The position numbers and the translations under genes are program-made. Below are positions 11,488 through 23,552 of a DNA stretch of 64,000 nt, piece after piece. Under the pieces are notes generated by a model that ran no database searches, was not told where the DNA came from, and saw nothing but the letters and a program-made list of their open reading frames with translations. The DNA comes from Toxorhynchites rutilus septentrionalis (taxonomy: Eukaryota; Arthropoda; Insecta; Diptera; Culicidae): NCBI RefSeq assembly GCF_029784135.1, contig NC_073746.1, forward strand, positions 164,945,325 through 165,009,324. The letters run 5' to 3'. Positions within the stretch are counted from its first letter, which is position 1; each line of letters begins with the position of its first letter.

Positions 11488-11604
11488 GGGGATTTTTCGT
11501 CAAAGAAATTTCTTCCGACTGGCACTGTAGTCACGCGTATCCTAGAGCATGCCACTCAGAATATATTCAAGGCGTGCCATTTGGCATAAGAAATTTCAAC
11601 TAAG
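11488..11604 (+). mobile_element. SINE family 1 fragment
   Basis: Matches the middle of the full-length SINE at 19606-19875 (GGATTTTTCGTCAAAGAAAT through GGCATAAGAAATTTCAACTA). The tRNA-like head is missing. It ends where the pogo-like element (11607-17120) is inserted; the 3' half is not clearly recognisable on the far side. Confidence 0.75.
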
Positions 11605-14600
11605 TAGGGTAGGGTGAGGCTTGTTGGTCATAAGAGTAAGTTGGTCAGTGAAATTTGAGCGTCCAAAAAATTAGCGATCTATGGATGAAAAATAACGAAT
11701 TGCTGATTCAATAAAATAAGCAAATTGGAAAAACTTTCTATTAAGTAGGTTAAAAAATATTCCAATAATCATTCACTGTTTGCGCATTATAAAATTTGTG
11801 CTAAGAATGGTTAATAATTATGAAAAAAATCGGTTCTAACGTAAAACAAAGTTTTGTTGTAGGTATTAGCTTTAAATGTTAATAGAAATCGATTTTAAAA
11901 TTATTTTTATTGAATTTTCATCAATTTTGAAATTGCTTGTTTGAGAGCAACGCATATAAAACGTTCAGGTATGCCGTGTTGCAATACGCAAGCGAATATG
12001 TTTTACTGTTAAGCCCTGTGTATCTGAAATGAGACAACCTCATACCAACCACCGCACAAACCACTAGCAATGTAATTGTCATAGGGTAAGTGACCCAATT
12101 ATGGAGGAGATATGTCACCAATTTGCAGAAATTTGCGAATAAATACTCTATTTTAGTTTAAAAGTATACAAAAGTATACTTTTTCTAGCAGCTTGAACTC
12201 TGTTTTTGAAGATTTTCACTGATATTTCTATGATTAATTGACTAAATTGTATATAAATATGTTTGAAAATGTAAAAAAGTGTTCCTGGAGATTCGTAATA
12301 AGTGTACCTATTATGGTAATAGTCGGTGTCACATGCAAAAAGTATTATTAGGATTCAAATAATACTTCGATAATAATTTTTAAATAAAACTATGACTCTA
12401 AATCTTATTCCTGGTATGCAATACTATGTCGTTGATTCTACACTCGACAAAAATTGTGGAAACGGAGCGCGAAGTCGAAGTTTTTAATTGATTCTAGAAA
12501 CGCTAAAACTTTGTAAAAAACCAACGCATGAAGATGGGATATACATCACATTAAAGCTTCATTTGAAGCTTCAAGTTTTGATGTGTGATACTTGAATGCT
12601 TCTTTTTTTGTGTGTAGGTGGATAACAATACTGGAACGAAAAAAATCGATTTTTTCTGTTTTTTTTTAATTTTCGTAGATTAACGCAGTGTTTTATTAAC
12701 CAAGTTAATAAAAAATCCAATTAACCTTATCCATCAGCATTCATTTGATTCCAAAAACCCTCCTGTATGTTATTTTATTACAGGAAAATGTTTTGATAGA
12801 ATGAAAAATTTCCCTTTTTCTAATGAATACTTTTCAATAATACGATTATTCCCAAATCAGAATGCAGTTTTGAAAACTCAATAAATTCTGTACAAGGCTA
12901 ATTATTTATTATTCATCAATCGGCAATTTTTGCATTGATAGATTCTCTTGATAGACTTTCTCTTACGATAACCATGGCATTCCAGACAGATTTTGTGCCA
13001 CATAATTCCAATATGCAACGGAAATCAACCAATTATTTTGTATTCAAAATTAAAAAAACTAAGATCTTCCGGGATGATAATCTGAAAAAGGGTATACTTA
13101 ATTAACTACAAATCAAAAAAGAATGAACAAGCATTACAAGTTCCACTTATGATTTATCTTCTGTTAATGAGAATTTTTTTCTAATTTCCGGTATCCGGCC
13201 GGATACCAAATATTGACCGGATAGGCAGGATACCGAATATATTCTCTCTCTAGATTAGACTGTTGTTATGTGCCTCCCGGTTGTAAAATAACTGCCGGCT
13301 CCTCATTGCTAGGTCTCTCTGCTAGCTGACAAGAGAATCACAAAGGCGTGAGGGTTGTGATGAAGTTTTCGCTTCTCTTCTATAACTGAACAAAGGGTAT
13401 TAACCCATTCGTCTAAGATTTAATTTTCAACAGAGTGGATCAAACAAATATGCTTCGATCGGACACGCAGAGTGTTATTTCACAACACTACTGAGCGTTC
13501 AAAAACGCCCTATGATATGCAATTGCACAGCGTGAAAACGTGAGGTACACCCATAATAGCATAACAACCATAACATAACAACGTAAAACCATAATAGGAA
13601 CATATAGCAGCTCTGCAGTGATTTCCTACAACCATAATAGGAACATGCATCTTTTGATGTTGCGATAATTGGCACGTAGATGTGAAATTGTACCAATTAG
13701 TATAATAAAAAAATACATGTTCATTTCGATAAAATCGAATAAATTGGCCGAATCACAGCATCATGATGGTTGTAATGTATACGTCAACACCGTGTTTGCA
13801 TCAAAACAGCCACTTCACAGCATGAACGTCTCATTATTTTGATCGCATATTCCATAGCAAAATGCTAAGAAGCAAGCATCGATGGGACACACTATTTTCA
13901 AATTAAATTTTTCAATGGAAGAACAATGTTTCACATGGAATCAAGTACTAGAATCGATAAAGAAGAGATTTCTGATGTTTCAAAATCGTATTAGAGCCTT
14001 TAAAAATAAGATATGCTTTCTAAACTAACAAAAAACTCACTCGTATTACCATTATTGGTACTATTGTGATGATAGGTACTTCTACCCTATTTGTATTTTT
14101 TGCTGTGAAATTTTCGTCAAACATAATAAACGCTATCATTGAATATCAACAACTCACAATAATGCATCGAGCAATGTAGCATACCTGGAGGTTATTTCAA
14201 TATACTTTGGGACGAACGAAACAAATGTAAAAACAAATGCAAGCAAGAAACCGGCTGTGCGTAGTGACGTCGGTTATTCGTTCGATTAATGCAAATAATC
14301 GAATAACTGCATTTTTTACGGAGTCATTTTGTATTGAATAATGAAAAATCAAAATATGAAAACATCTAATAATTATCACTGTAATCGCGAGTAGTGAAAA
14401 AGGGAACCATCTTTTCAAAAAATACAGTGCAAAATTTGTTGAACCGTCATTCATCGAATAACCTTTTACAGTTGAAGCATAAACATAATTCCCTGGTGGT
14501 GGAGGAGACTGGGAAGAAGAATTCAACTACTGCATGAGTAAAAGGCGGAATTGAAGGAGGTGGTCTAAACTTCCGTACTAAAGTGGTGGTATTCAAATTC

Positions 14601-14636
14601 AGAGTGCCAAGGAAAATATACCATACTAGTGGACAA

Positions 14637-15599
14637 TCTATATATATAAAAATGGAGTGATGTCTGTCTGTCTGTCTGATTCTTATAGACTCGGAAACTA
14701 CTGAACCGATCGACATGAAAATTGGTATGTAGGGGTTTTTGGGGCCGGGGAAGGTTTTCGTGATATTTTGAGACCCCTCCCCCCTCTCTAAGGGGGGGCT
14801 GCCATACAAATGAAACACAAATTTCTGCATTACTCGGAAATTAACCAAGCAAACGAAACCAAAGTTGGCATGTGAAAGTTTTAGGGTGCAATAAATGTTT
14901 CTATGATGGTTAGACAGTCCTTCCCCCACTCAAAGGGGGGGCTGCCATACAAATGAAACACAAATTTCTGCATTACTCGAGAATTAATCAAGCAAATGAA
15001 ACCAAATTTGGCATGTGGTGGTTTTAGGATGCAATAAATGTTTCTATGGTGATAAGATACTCCTTCCCCCTCTCTTAGAGGGGGCTGCCTTACAAATGAA
15101 ACACAATTTTTTGCATTACTCGGAAATTAATCAATAAAACGAAACCAAAGTTGGCATGTGAAAGTTTTAGGGTGCAATAAATGTTTCTATGATGGTTAGA
15201 CAGTCCTTCCCCCACTCAAAGGGGGGGCTGCCATACAAATGAAACACAAATTTCTGCATTACTCGAGAATTAATCAAGCAATTGAAACCAAATTTGGCAT
15301 GTGGAGGTTTTAGGATGCAATAAATGTTTCTATGGTGTTAATATACTCCTTCCCCCTCTCTTAGAGGGGGCTGTCGTACAAATGAAACACAAATTTTTGC
15401 ATTACCCGAGAATTAATCAAGCAAATTAAACCAAATTAGGCATATGGAAACTTTAGGGTGCAATGAATGTTTCTATGGTGGTTAGATACCCTTCCCCCCT
15501 CTCTTAGGGGTGGCTGCCATACAAATAAAACACAAATTTCTGCATTACTCGAGAATTAATCAAGTAAATGGGCGGGACGAAGTTTGCCGGGTTCGCTAG
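14637..15599 (+). mobile_element. Non-autonomous Helitron
   Basis: Begins TCTATATATATAAAAATGGA after an A (14636) and ends GCCGGGTTCGCTAG before a T (15600), the TC...CTAG structure with insertion between A and T that defines Helitrons. Its 3' tip matches the stretch ending at 25335. The interior is mostly a tandem array. No Rep/helicase frame, so it depends on another element. Inserted in the pogo-like element. Confidence 0.85.
14795..15560. repeat. ~143-bp tandem repeat inside Helitron
   Basis: About five and a half units with a period near 143 bp. Each contains CTGCCATACAAATGAAACAC, a GCATTACTCG core, a GGTGCAATAAATGTTTCTAT stretch and a C-rich/G-rich pair (CCTTCCCCC ... GGGGGGGCTG). Units start near 14799, 14941, 15086, 15228, 15370 and 15512. 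Divergence between units is modest, so the array expanded inside the element. Confidence 0.85.
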
Positions 15600-15645
15600 T
15601 GATTCTATAAATATACTTCTTTTGAACTAGTAGTTATAGTGACCA

Positions 15646-16348
15646 AGCAGAAATTTTCGAACTCGCGTAACTTTTGAAAAGGTCCTATGTAACAAATGTA
15701 AACAAATCGAGTTAATGGATGCACGCTATTAGTTTTCAATCATTGAATGTATTACAAAAACAATCGTTCACGTATCTATCTTCTTCATCTTTTTATCGCC
15801 GATACAAAAAAATATCCAATGTACAGATTCGGATTTTAAGCGCCCGGTTGTTACTTCGGACACATCTTTCCTCCGACGCCCGAAACGTCCGAAGTAACAA
15901 AGCAGTCAAAACAATACGAAGTCGTACTTCGGTCGTTTCGAGTTTTTGTTTCATACAGGTGTTGTTACGGATTTCAGTGCAATTCGACGAGTGATAACAA
16001 TAATAATCTGCCTTTAGAATGAAATGCTGTTATTTGGATTGTTGTTTAGTAGTTAGTTTCAAATTCTTATCGTGCAACGTAATATGTCCAATGTGCAAAT
16101 GCGGGTAGTCAAAACGTCCAATGTAACATTTTTCGCTCCTAGTCTTCAACTTTAATCTCAAATCACGGAACAACAGTTACGATTGGTTTTTCAGAGTTAT
16201 TCTTGACTGCTAGTGGTGAAAGTAGCGATAAAGATCGAAAGCTTTTAAGACAATTCGCGGAATAATGTTTGGGTTTTCAACTTCGTTTTTCTCGAGTTGA
16301 CGAAAATGTTACATTGGACCTTTTCAAAAGTTAAGCGAGAAATCTGCT
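15646..16348. mobile_element. Inverted-repeat element (foldback type)
   Basis: Left arm AGCAGAAATTTTCG... with AACTTTTGAAAAGGTCC; right arm, complemented, AGCAGATTTCTCGC... with AACTTTTGAAAAGGTCC. About 50 bp pair with few mismatches over a 703-bp segment. Repeats of GTCCAATGTAACA or the like occur inside. It also contains a perfect 14-bp palindrome (15848-15861 with 15887-15900, TTGTTACTTCGGAC). No clear target duplication; superfamily unknown. Confidence 0.65.
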
Positions 16349-17122
16349 ATTTCAACAACATTTGAAGAACAGGTAATTTTGAACAGAAAACATTGTATGT
16401 TGGTGCAATAAAAATATTGCAAAATTCGCTCGATTATTCGAACACTGAAAGAAAATTATTTGAATGAATTGAATATTTAAAAATGGCCCCACGATTAATC
16501 AATAATCGAATAAACGAAAAATTTAGACATCTCTAGCTATGCGCCGCAAAGTTCTGGAATCTGGATGTCAGGTACATGGAAGGCAGACGAAATGGATGGG
16601 AAAGATTGCCTGACTTATTTCCAACAACGGAATTCCACGCTATCGATTAAAAAGCCGGGAGCTACTATTCTAAGCCGAGTCAGACTTTTGAAGACTTTTA
16701 TGTAGTTTTCATATAGAAAATTTTCAAATTTTCAAAAAGAATTTAAAATTTTCATTAATTTGTTTTTTTACTTGACAACGTGATATTTGGCAATCGTTTT
16801 TGTTTTGATTTAATTAATTGATTAATAATGAAGGAAGCCTCTAATGGAAAAAAACGCTTATTATTTGACCAAAAAGAACATGCCTATTATATGATAGACA
16901 TGCCCTATATATTGACCGACTTACCCCGTGTGTGGGGTTAGTTGATCAATTTATTCTGGAATATATAAATAAAATGTGGAATAAATGATTCTCTGGTTAT
17001 TTTTCATTGAAAGGATAAAAGGTAAGCTTCATTGCGGCACATAACATTCTAATGCAAAACTTTGTACTACAAAGTTATAACCAAATTTATTCAAAGATGA
17101 CCAACTAGCTCGCTATACCCTA

Positions 17123-19073
17123 CATAAGTGTAAATTGCAAGACGTTGGTTGTTGAAGTATTTGATTCTCGCATGCCACAATTAATTTCAGAAATATTTCA
17201 AAGTAGTATATACTAGTTAAGCCACTTTATTAACAGCGAATCGTTACTCCAATTTGATTTTAATCAATTCCATTACCATAACATCTCATTACAGCCGTTC
17301 TGCTGAAACACGAAGTCCGTTTAATCAATGTCACTAAGTCTTTCCGAAGCATCAATCTGGTTATAACCGTGAACTGTGAATGCTATGTAAACTAACGATC
17401 ACCAGCAAGAGGTGGCATAGCAGTGATCAACATTAACCACGCTGTATGAATGACGCATGACAGCATGAAGTTAATTTTTCATTTCTTCGCCATTACGTTG
17501 AGAACTCTGTTTACGATGGCCACGCCGACAGCAGCGGCCAGTTTAGGCCACGGAGGGACACAAATAGTACCAAAACAAATCTCAAATCAAATAACACACT
17601 CTGCACTTCATACTAACTAAACATCATATCGCCGCCGGACAAAAGTTGCGGTTTTCGAACGCGGTTTGTACAAACGTCAATAGGCCAATGTGGCGGCATA
17701 CAATTACCATTTGCAGTCGGCACATCGGTTAGTGATGGGGGCGTATTCTTTGCCATTATTGTTGCTTGTTCAATTGGTTTCCTCAAGGTAGCTGGGATTG
17801 TGTTTTTTTGCATCCAAACAAACAGTTGACTTGTTGTAAACCACATGTAATCTTGGCAGCTGGTCACGTAACTTCATATTTGATACGTTCGGCTCAGCAC
17901 ACTTCTGCAGAGTAAGTGTTTACAAAAATATATTTTTCTCTATATTCTCAAATTATGTGGTGTTGAAAAGTTATTGTCTCATGAAAGAGTGTCAAACTAC
18001 TCCGCATCAGTGTTATAATTCCTTTCCGCAATTACATTGTAAAATTGCCTACAGAAGGGTATTTCGATGATGAAATTTCGAAGTGTTAAAAATGTTTCAC
18101 ATTGTACTTATTGCTCGTATGAATTGTCATCCATTGAGGTAATGCAAGCAATTCATTGCGGCGATGACCTATAGTTGCAGCACTGATACAAGCCATTATG
18201 CCATTACAACAATGTTTCCCAAATGCTCGGTTAACAGCGAACCCCTACGGGCATCGTCTACCGTACTCATTTCGAAGATACTTAGTTGTTACCAGGAAAC
18301 ACTCGCAATTGCATCTTACTCGAAAACGTGAAAGTTCACTTCATGCAGTGAACAAGGCTGCTAAATTCTCGACCGATAAGCCAAAATAGAAATAGTTGGC
18401 CACACTCTACAAGAACATTTAATTAAGTCATGAACGTTCGCACCAGTTAGGAAACAAAGGTCCACCTGTTGATGAAGTTTTCCTGTGCCAGCTTTACTAC
18501 TCCGGCGGAAGCAACCTTTCGCAACATACGTCCACATGGTACGGTCGACCACTGTTCTCTTCAAGTGTGGGAACCTGGCGGCTACCACAATGTCGATTCA
18601 GATTGAACCCCATTCCGAAAGTCGGTTAACGTCGTTCGTTCTCAAATGGTTCTTATTGCGTTGGTTCTGCTGGCGCTATCCAGCGGTCGACGCGGCGACG
18701 CAACAATATAACAACCACCATTTCGCCACCGTCATGTGAAGCTAAATAATTACCGCAAACATCGTTGAGTGAGACGGAGTAAGAGACCTCTACACTCTCT
18801 GTGTGTTAATTCGTTCGAAACGACAACCCGCTAATATGTGGTTCTGAGGTTTGTTGGGTAATCAGACTCGTCGGAGAAAACAAGGGCTGACCACCCGAAA
18901 AGAGGTTAAAGGGTGTGAAGAAATGCTTTTACCAATTTTTATCGGCTAACTACCAGTAAATCACAATTAAAGAATAAATAAGAAACAGACATGCCGCTGC
19001 ATGATCGGTGCATAACGCTCTGCACTGCGCGTTTGAAGGTTAGGTTCGTGCGTACCGTCACTAGAATGTTTAC
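17123..19073. other. Non-coding stretch with weak ORFs
   Basis: No supported gene. A minus-strand frame at 17613-17867 reads plausibly (THR-LEU-ARG-LYS-PRO... onward) and has a possible donor GTAATT near 17709, but a poor acceptor. Frames at 18198-18739 occur on both strands and are mutually exclusive. No mobile-element ends seen. Confidence 0.35.
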
Positions 19074-19185
19074 CTGTATCCGAAACTGGTTTGAGATTAA
19101 TTCCGCTTCTTATCAAACTGCAAACGTTCACTTTAATTTTGGAACTATTGAAAGTTGAATATCCAGATGGGACGATCACGCTTAC
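19074..19185 (-). CDS. Candidate 112-nt exon, minus strand
   Basis: On the minus strand a pyrimidine-rich tract (19189-19216, TTTTTTGTGTCTTTTCAG) ends in CAG at 19188-19186. It is followed by 112 nt that are open in one frame for 37 codons, then CAG|GTAAAC with the donor at 19073. Both splice signals are strong. The exon's own first bases are GTAAGC, so the acceptor directly abuts a donor-like hexamer: this is also the layout of a recursive splice site with its RS-exon. The peptide (beginning VSVIVPSGYSTF) is not recognised. It is on the opposite strand to the three-exon candidate, so both cannot belong to one gene. Chance remains possible. Confidence 0.35.
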
Positions 19186-19605
19186 CTGAAAAGACACAAA
19201 AAAGACAGAATAATATTTTTAGAATATGACCAGAATATTGCATTAGTGAATGTAGGAAGCAGGGCTCGGCAGTCAAATTCAACTGAGGATAGTCGGGGGA
19301 CTATGAAGAAATTCGCCTTCATATTCAATTGGAAATTAGTTTTTGCTTCTTCCAGCAGTTTTTCCGTCAACATGACTCAACAGTCATTCGGGCGTTTAGT
19401 TGCTATCTCACTCCACGACTCGACTATCACATTTCCTTCTTCCCCGTCAAACGGACTTCATTGCATAATGAAGTGACTCCCCCCAAAATGAAATCGTTTC
19501 TCTTTCTCTCATGTATCACATATGCATGTATCGATGTTTGAGTTCAACCGGGTTTGACATATACTACAGGTGAGCTAAACTTTCTTTTTGTATCGTACAC
19601 GAAAA

Positions 19606-19875
19606 ATGTGCACCCGTGGCCGAGTGGTTAGCGTCTCACATTACCATGCCGGGTGTTCGGGTTCGATTCCCGTTCTGGCCGGAGGATTTTTCGTCAAAGA
19701 AATTTCCTTCGACTTGCACTGTGGTCATGCGTATTCAAGAGCTTGCCCCTCGGAATACATTCAAGGCGTGTTATTTGGCTTAAGAAATCTCGACCAAGTA
19801 TTAATAAATGACGCTAGTTAATGCATACGTTGAGACGGCAAAAGTTCCACAAGGGAACGTTAACGCCATTCAAGA
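19606..19875 (+). mobile_element. SINE family 1, full length
   Basis: 270 bp with a tRNA-like head containing an A-box-like GTGGCCGAGTGGTTAGCGTC and a B box GGTTCGATTCC, then a unique body ending GCCATTCAAGAA. Perfect 9-bp duplications ACACGAAAA lie at 19597-19605 and 19876-19884. The head can serve as an internal pol III promoter. It is not a tRNA gene: the acceptor stem does not close. Other copies: 35959-36233 (minus), 63008-63232 (minus, headless) and 11488-11604. Confidence 0.9.
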
Positions 19876-19885
19876 ACACGAAAAT

Positions 19886-21244
19886 TACTCACACATATAA
19901 AATAGCGTGCAGTGGTGTGTTCAGAAACACTGACAAATTTGTGAATTTTGTTGATATAAACCCGTTTTTCTGTATGTATTTTTTTACAAAATTGAACTCG
20001 GAGTTCAATTTTAGTTTAGAATTCCATCCAAACCGCACGCTATTTACAATTACTAACGCGAGGACCTTTATAGCATACCTGGTAACTGTCTAAGTTTGTT
20101 GGTGTGAGTTCACGATGGGTAAACAATGAAGCCGTTCATTTATGGTGTAAGTTACACCGTGTAACTACTTTTTGCATCAGAAATCAAGTTTCCGTTTCAT
20201 TTTATATGGACGTAAAAATAATATTGTGTACGCGGGTAATGAGATTCGCGTCAGTGGGAGTAGAAGTGTGGATTGAAGTCAGGTTAAATGAAGAGGTAGA
20301 TTTGTATTCATCAGTCAAGTCAATTGGAATAATCATTTGCTAGGATAATTCGTCCTCGCTCTTTACGTTCGTCAATTCATTTCTAGTCAATTCAAGGCAT
20401 GTTGACGGCGAATGCAGAAGTAGTTGAAACGGAAATTGTACCAAACTTGACTTCAGAACAAACATATTTTATTTCACTTCAATACTCAACATATTCGTCT
20501 GGTTAGCGTCGGACCGAGGGCACCCGTCCTCAACAATATTTCAATGGCATTTAATGCACTTGTCATAAAAGTAAATTAATGTACAGGGGGTAGGAGCTAC
20601 ATGAGCAGACGGTTACTCTCCAGTGCACTTTTTAAGTCAAAACACAAAACAAACATAATTTTCTGTGTACACTGCGTTTCACAACTATAGAACATCTAAT
20701 TTTTTCTGAGTTTCCAGACATATGTAAGAAGTCGGTTGAATTGAAGTATATAGTGTAGAATACATTTATAAAACTGGCCATTTCAACTTTATTGTTGTGT
20801 TCAGGCGCGAAACATTCAAAAAACAAAAATTCCAGTGTTTCATAACTATAGAACCAGATGGAAAAACCTTCACTCTTTTCCAAAATTAATCTCAATTTAA
20901 CATAAGTTACGATAAGTTTCTAATTCGTAGGTCATCTTTAGTTCTCAGTCAGTTCAAATAAACCATTCGGGGTGGTTACGATCATGCTGCGCCATGTTAT
21001 AGTGTGTATCTCGTTCTACGCAGAGGATGCTGCTCGTTTTAGCTCTTCAAATCACTCATACTGTTTGTAAGCTGCATCTACTATTCGACCGATCACTCCT
21101 CTTAAGTTCCTGACAGGGGTTTGATTTGGTAAACAAGCTGATCAGTCCAGAATCTGAAGCCCCTATGCATTAAACCATGCCCAATAATCGAATTGTTTCG
21201 ATGCAGCAGTAAATGATTCTAGGTACTTTGTTGCATTTCTGACT
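19886..21244. other. Non-coding stretch
   Basis: Nothing supported. ORFs of 79-90 codons at 19821-20343 and 20632-20895 have no recognisable domain and the first overlaps SINE sequence. Confidence 0.4.
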
Positions 21245-21257
21245 GTTCATTCGTGTT

Positions 21258-21743
21258 TTTTTTATCCCATTTATTTATTTAAGGCTCATTAGCATTTTAG
21301 CTGTAACAGAGCCGAATTTTAATCGTGTACATGTCACATGGTTATCATATCTATAATTAGCACATTACACAGTTGCCATTCGCCAGTATTCCTTCTATAC
21401 CATTACATATGGTACATTCATACAGTAGCCATTTAGGCGTAAGGGTATTCTTTCTGTTCTTCCATTATCCAGTTGGACCACCGGACAGCGGAGACAGTCG
21501 TTGATCCATTGTTGAGTTATTTATAGAACAGCAGCCCGATGTTTCTTGCAGAGCAGAGCAGTTGTATGGATGAATCGATCTTATTTCGACCGTGGATCGA
21601 TCTCCATCGCTGATGATTGTTGCGTGGACGTAGCTATTCTGTAACAACACAAAGATGGTCAATGAGGGCCCTGAGTTTTGAACTCACGATCGATCGCTTA
21701 CTAAGCGAACGCGCAACCAATGTGGCTACGGAGACCCCCTAAA
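21258..21743 (-). mobile_element. SINE family 3, full length
   Basis: A 486-bp SINE on the minus strand. Head (right end): GGGGTCTCCGTAGCCACATT, A-box-like TAGCCACATTGGTTGCGCG and B-box region GAGTTCAAAACTCAG. Tail (left end): GGGATAAAAAAA on the minus strand. A perfect 13-bp duplication GTTCATTCGTGTT flanks it (21245-21257 and 21744-21756). A copy lacking the B box is at 25966-26427. Confidence 0.9.
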
Positions 21744-21756
21744 GTTCATTCGTGTT

Positions 21757-22279
21757 GATGGTAAGCTATATAAACCAGGCCTTTTTGAGAGAATTCTCTA
21801 GAAGTCCAAAAAAGGCTATAAATCCAGAAATCGTAAAACAAGTGCGTCGACTCGTTTTGAACGATCGTGAAGTGAAGTTACGCGAGTTAGATGAGGCCGT
21901 AGGCATTTCAAAAGAACGAGTGGGATACATTTTGCACGACGTTGCGAACATGAAAAAGCTATCCGTGGGATGGGTGCTGCGTTTGCTGACCGTCGACCAA
22001 AAACAGCGGCGCATTGATGATTCAATAACCGGTTTGACGTTGTTGTAGCGTAATCCAGTGGACTTCTTTCGACGTTTTGTGACAATAGATGAAACGTGCA
22101 TGAATGAAACGTGGGAACGTGAAACTATTGGACTCGGGAATCCATACTGCAGTCTGCAGAGTGGCACTGAGGTATATTTCGAAGACTTGGACGTTTCGTA
22201 CTACAGAAAGGGAATCGAATTGTTGAAAACTTGCTATACCAAGTGTTTTGCGCTCGAAGGAAACTATGTTGAGGAATAA
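21757..22279 (+). pseudogene. Irritans-type mariner transposase, deleted
   Basis: One frame reads like an irritans-subfamily mariner transposase. It has the N-terminal HTH region (VRRLVLNDREVKLREL, then ISKERVGYILHD), the WVLRLLTVDQKQRRIDD linker, RNPVDFFRRFVTIDET with the first catalytic Asp, and the C terminus ending CFALEGNYVEE at 22277-22279. An in-frame TAG interrupts at 22046-22048. The centre, including the second and third catalytic aspartates, is missing, yet both sides are in the same frame, so the deletion removed a multiple of three. Non-functional. Clear terminal repeats are not seen; SINE 21258-21743 sits immediately upstream. Confidence 0.85.
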
Positions 22280-22281
22280 AT

Positions 22282-22838
22282 ACGACTTTGCCCAAAAAAA
22301 CAATTGTTTTCATTAGAAATTCTGGGACCCCATGTAGTATATGCGTTCCGAAATACAAACAGAGAATATTGTAATGTAATGTAAGCTAACCAAATGGTTG
22401 CACTGAGCAGTACCAATGATTCCCAAAGCTTCGAAGCAATAACATTTTCAAATTGACTCTCAGCATAAGCATTAACAGGGTCGGTTGATTGTTCGTTGTC
22501 TTGAGCGGCACTGAAACACTGAACTTATCGAATATCTAAGTTTTTCAGCGTTGCTTTTTGATGCCACTTTGACCTCGGAAATAATGCACGAATTCATGAA
22601 AATTGAATGATAGATCAGAGAAAGTCACCCAAAAATCCTCATGCTTGGATATAATTATCCTGTTTCTCTCCGGGTTTTTCCTTTCGATTAACGTTGTCAT
22701 CTACTGCTCGGTTAGAAAATGACTGATCGCTTCGTAGCGATGCAGCTAAATTTATGCATACTGGTTGGCGGGAATATCACACAAGACAATGTTTCGCTTC
22801 TCTTCGGGCATTCATTGTATCGAGAGAAACCATTGCAC
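22282..22838. other. Non-coding stretch
   Basis: Nothing recognised apart from the probable 3' flank of the mariner (CGACTTTGCCCAAAAAAAC near 22284). Confidence 0.35.
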
Positions 22839-23095
22839 ATTTAATTCTTTTTTACGCGATTAATGCGTGCGCGCAAAAAAATCGCGTAAAAATCGCATAA
22901 AGAAAATCGCGTAAAATATCACGCAATTTCGAGAGAATCGCTTTAAAAATATTGTCCCTTCATCGGCTCGCGCTCGTCACAACTACACTCGCAAAATCTA
23001 TCTTCCCAACGAGGTGACGATAGGCAGATCGCGTAATTTCAAGAAAATCTCGTAAAAAATCGAGTAATTGTGAGAGAATCAAGTAAAAAAATAAT
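22839..23095. repeat. ATCGCGTAAAA-rich simple repeat relic
   Basis: Many near-copies of ATCGCGTAAAA and ATCGCATAAA, and a weaker set at 23035-23095. The style resembles the ends of the MITE at 29444-29961, so this may be a decayed relative. Confidence 0.4.
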
Positions 23096-23191
23096 AGACT
23101 CAGGTGGACTAGAGTGCATATCTGCAAATTGTCACGACCATCATGTGATGGTCCCACAGCGCTGAATTTAGCGCGATGCTTCACATCCAAA

Positions 23192-23400
23192 AATCATTTA
23201 ATTGCTAATCTAAAAAAATCTTTATTATAGATGCGTCAAAATATTTTCAATCGAATGATTTGATGCATCTTTGCGATCTATCAAGAAATGATTGAGTTAT
23301 GAGCGCTCGAAGTCTTTCATTATTTCTCACGCTCAGTGTCTAGTTTTTAATTTCTTCCTGTTAGCCGTTGTCCTACGTCAAAACAGTGGTCGACATAAAA
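23192..23400 (-). repeat. Dispersed repeat family, fragment
   Basis: Shares a stretch with 51590-51760: GATGCA...TCTTTGCGATC, AAGAAATG, GAGTTATGAGC, GTCTTTCATT, then GTCCTACGTCAAAA. Same orientation as that copy, and without its tandem part. Confidence 0.6.
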
Positions 23401-23439
23401 GCGATCGAAAATAATTGTGTCCAGTATTTCATTTAAAAT

Positions 23440-23552
23440 CATTTCACGCAGAGATCACGAGTTCAATTCTCGCTCCCGACATTCTTCCAAAAATGGAAGT
23501 AAAAAGTGACGAACCAGCCGAAATGTGTTGAAAATCACTATAATAAAGAAAA
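23440..23552 (+). mobile_element. SINE family 2 fragment
   Basis: Matches the B-box half and tail of the family-2 SINE at 24105-24262: CACGAGTTCAATTCTCGC, CTCCCGACATTCTTCC and an ACTATAATAAAGAAAAAAA tail. The A-box part is missing. Confidence 0.8.

Larger units (their letters stand above)
11607..17120. mobile_element. Decayed pogo-like element with nested insertions
   Basis: Ends: left GGGTAGGGTGAGGCTTGTTG, right (complement) GGGTATAGCGAGCTAGTTGG, both continuing GTCAT, flanked by TA at 11605-11606 and 17121-17122. TA duplication and GGG-rich tips fit the pogo branch of Tc1/mariner, as for the related ends at 24409 and 31975. It sits in a SINE. Nested inside are a Helitron (14637-15599) and an inverted-repeat element (15646-16348). 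A second pair of GGGTAAGTGACC-like motifs near 12085 and 16924 may be subterminal repeats or another element. No transposase frame is recognisable. Confidence 0.65.

Noticed and set aside
14447..14929. 160-codon minus-strand frame
   Set aside because: It runs across the Helitron 5' end and its tandem repeats, with no recognisable domain.
18198..18739. Coding exons on either strand
   Set aside because: Frames overlap on both strands without splice signals or recognised domains.
19606..19690. tRNA gene
   Set aside because: A and B boxes are present, but the acceptor stem does not pair and the unit repeats with SINE bodies and target duplications.
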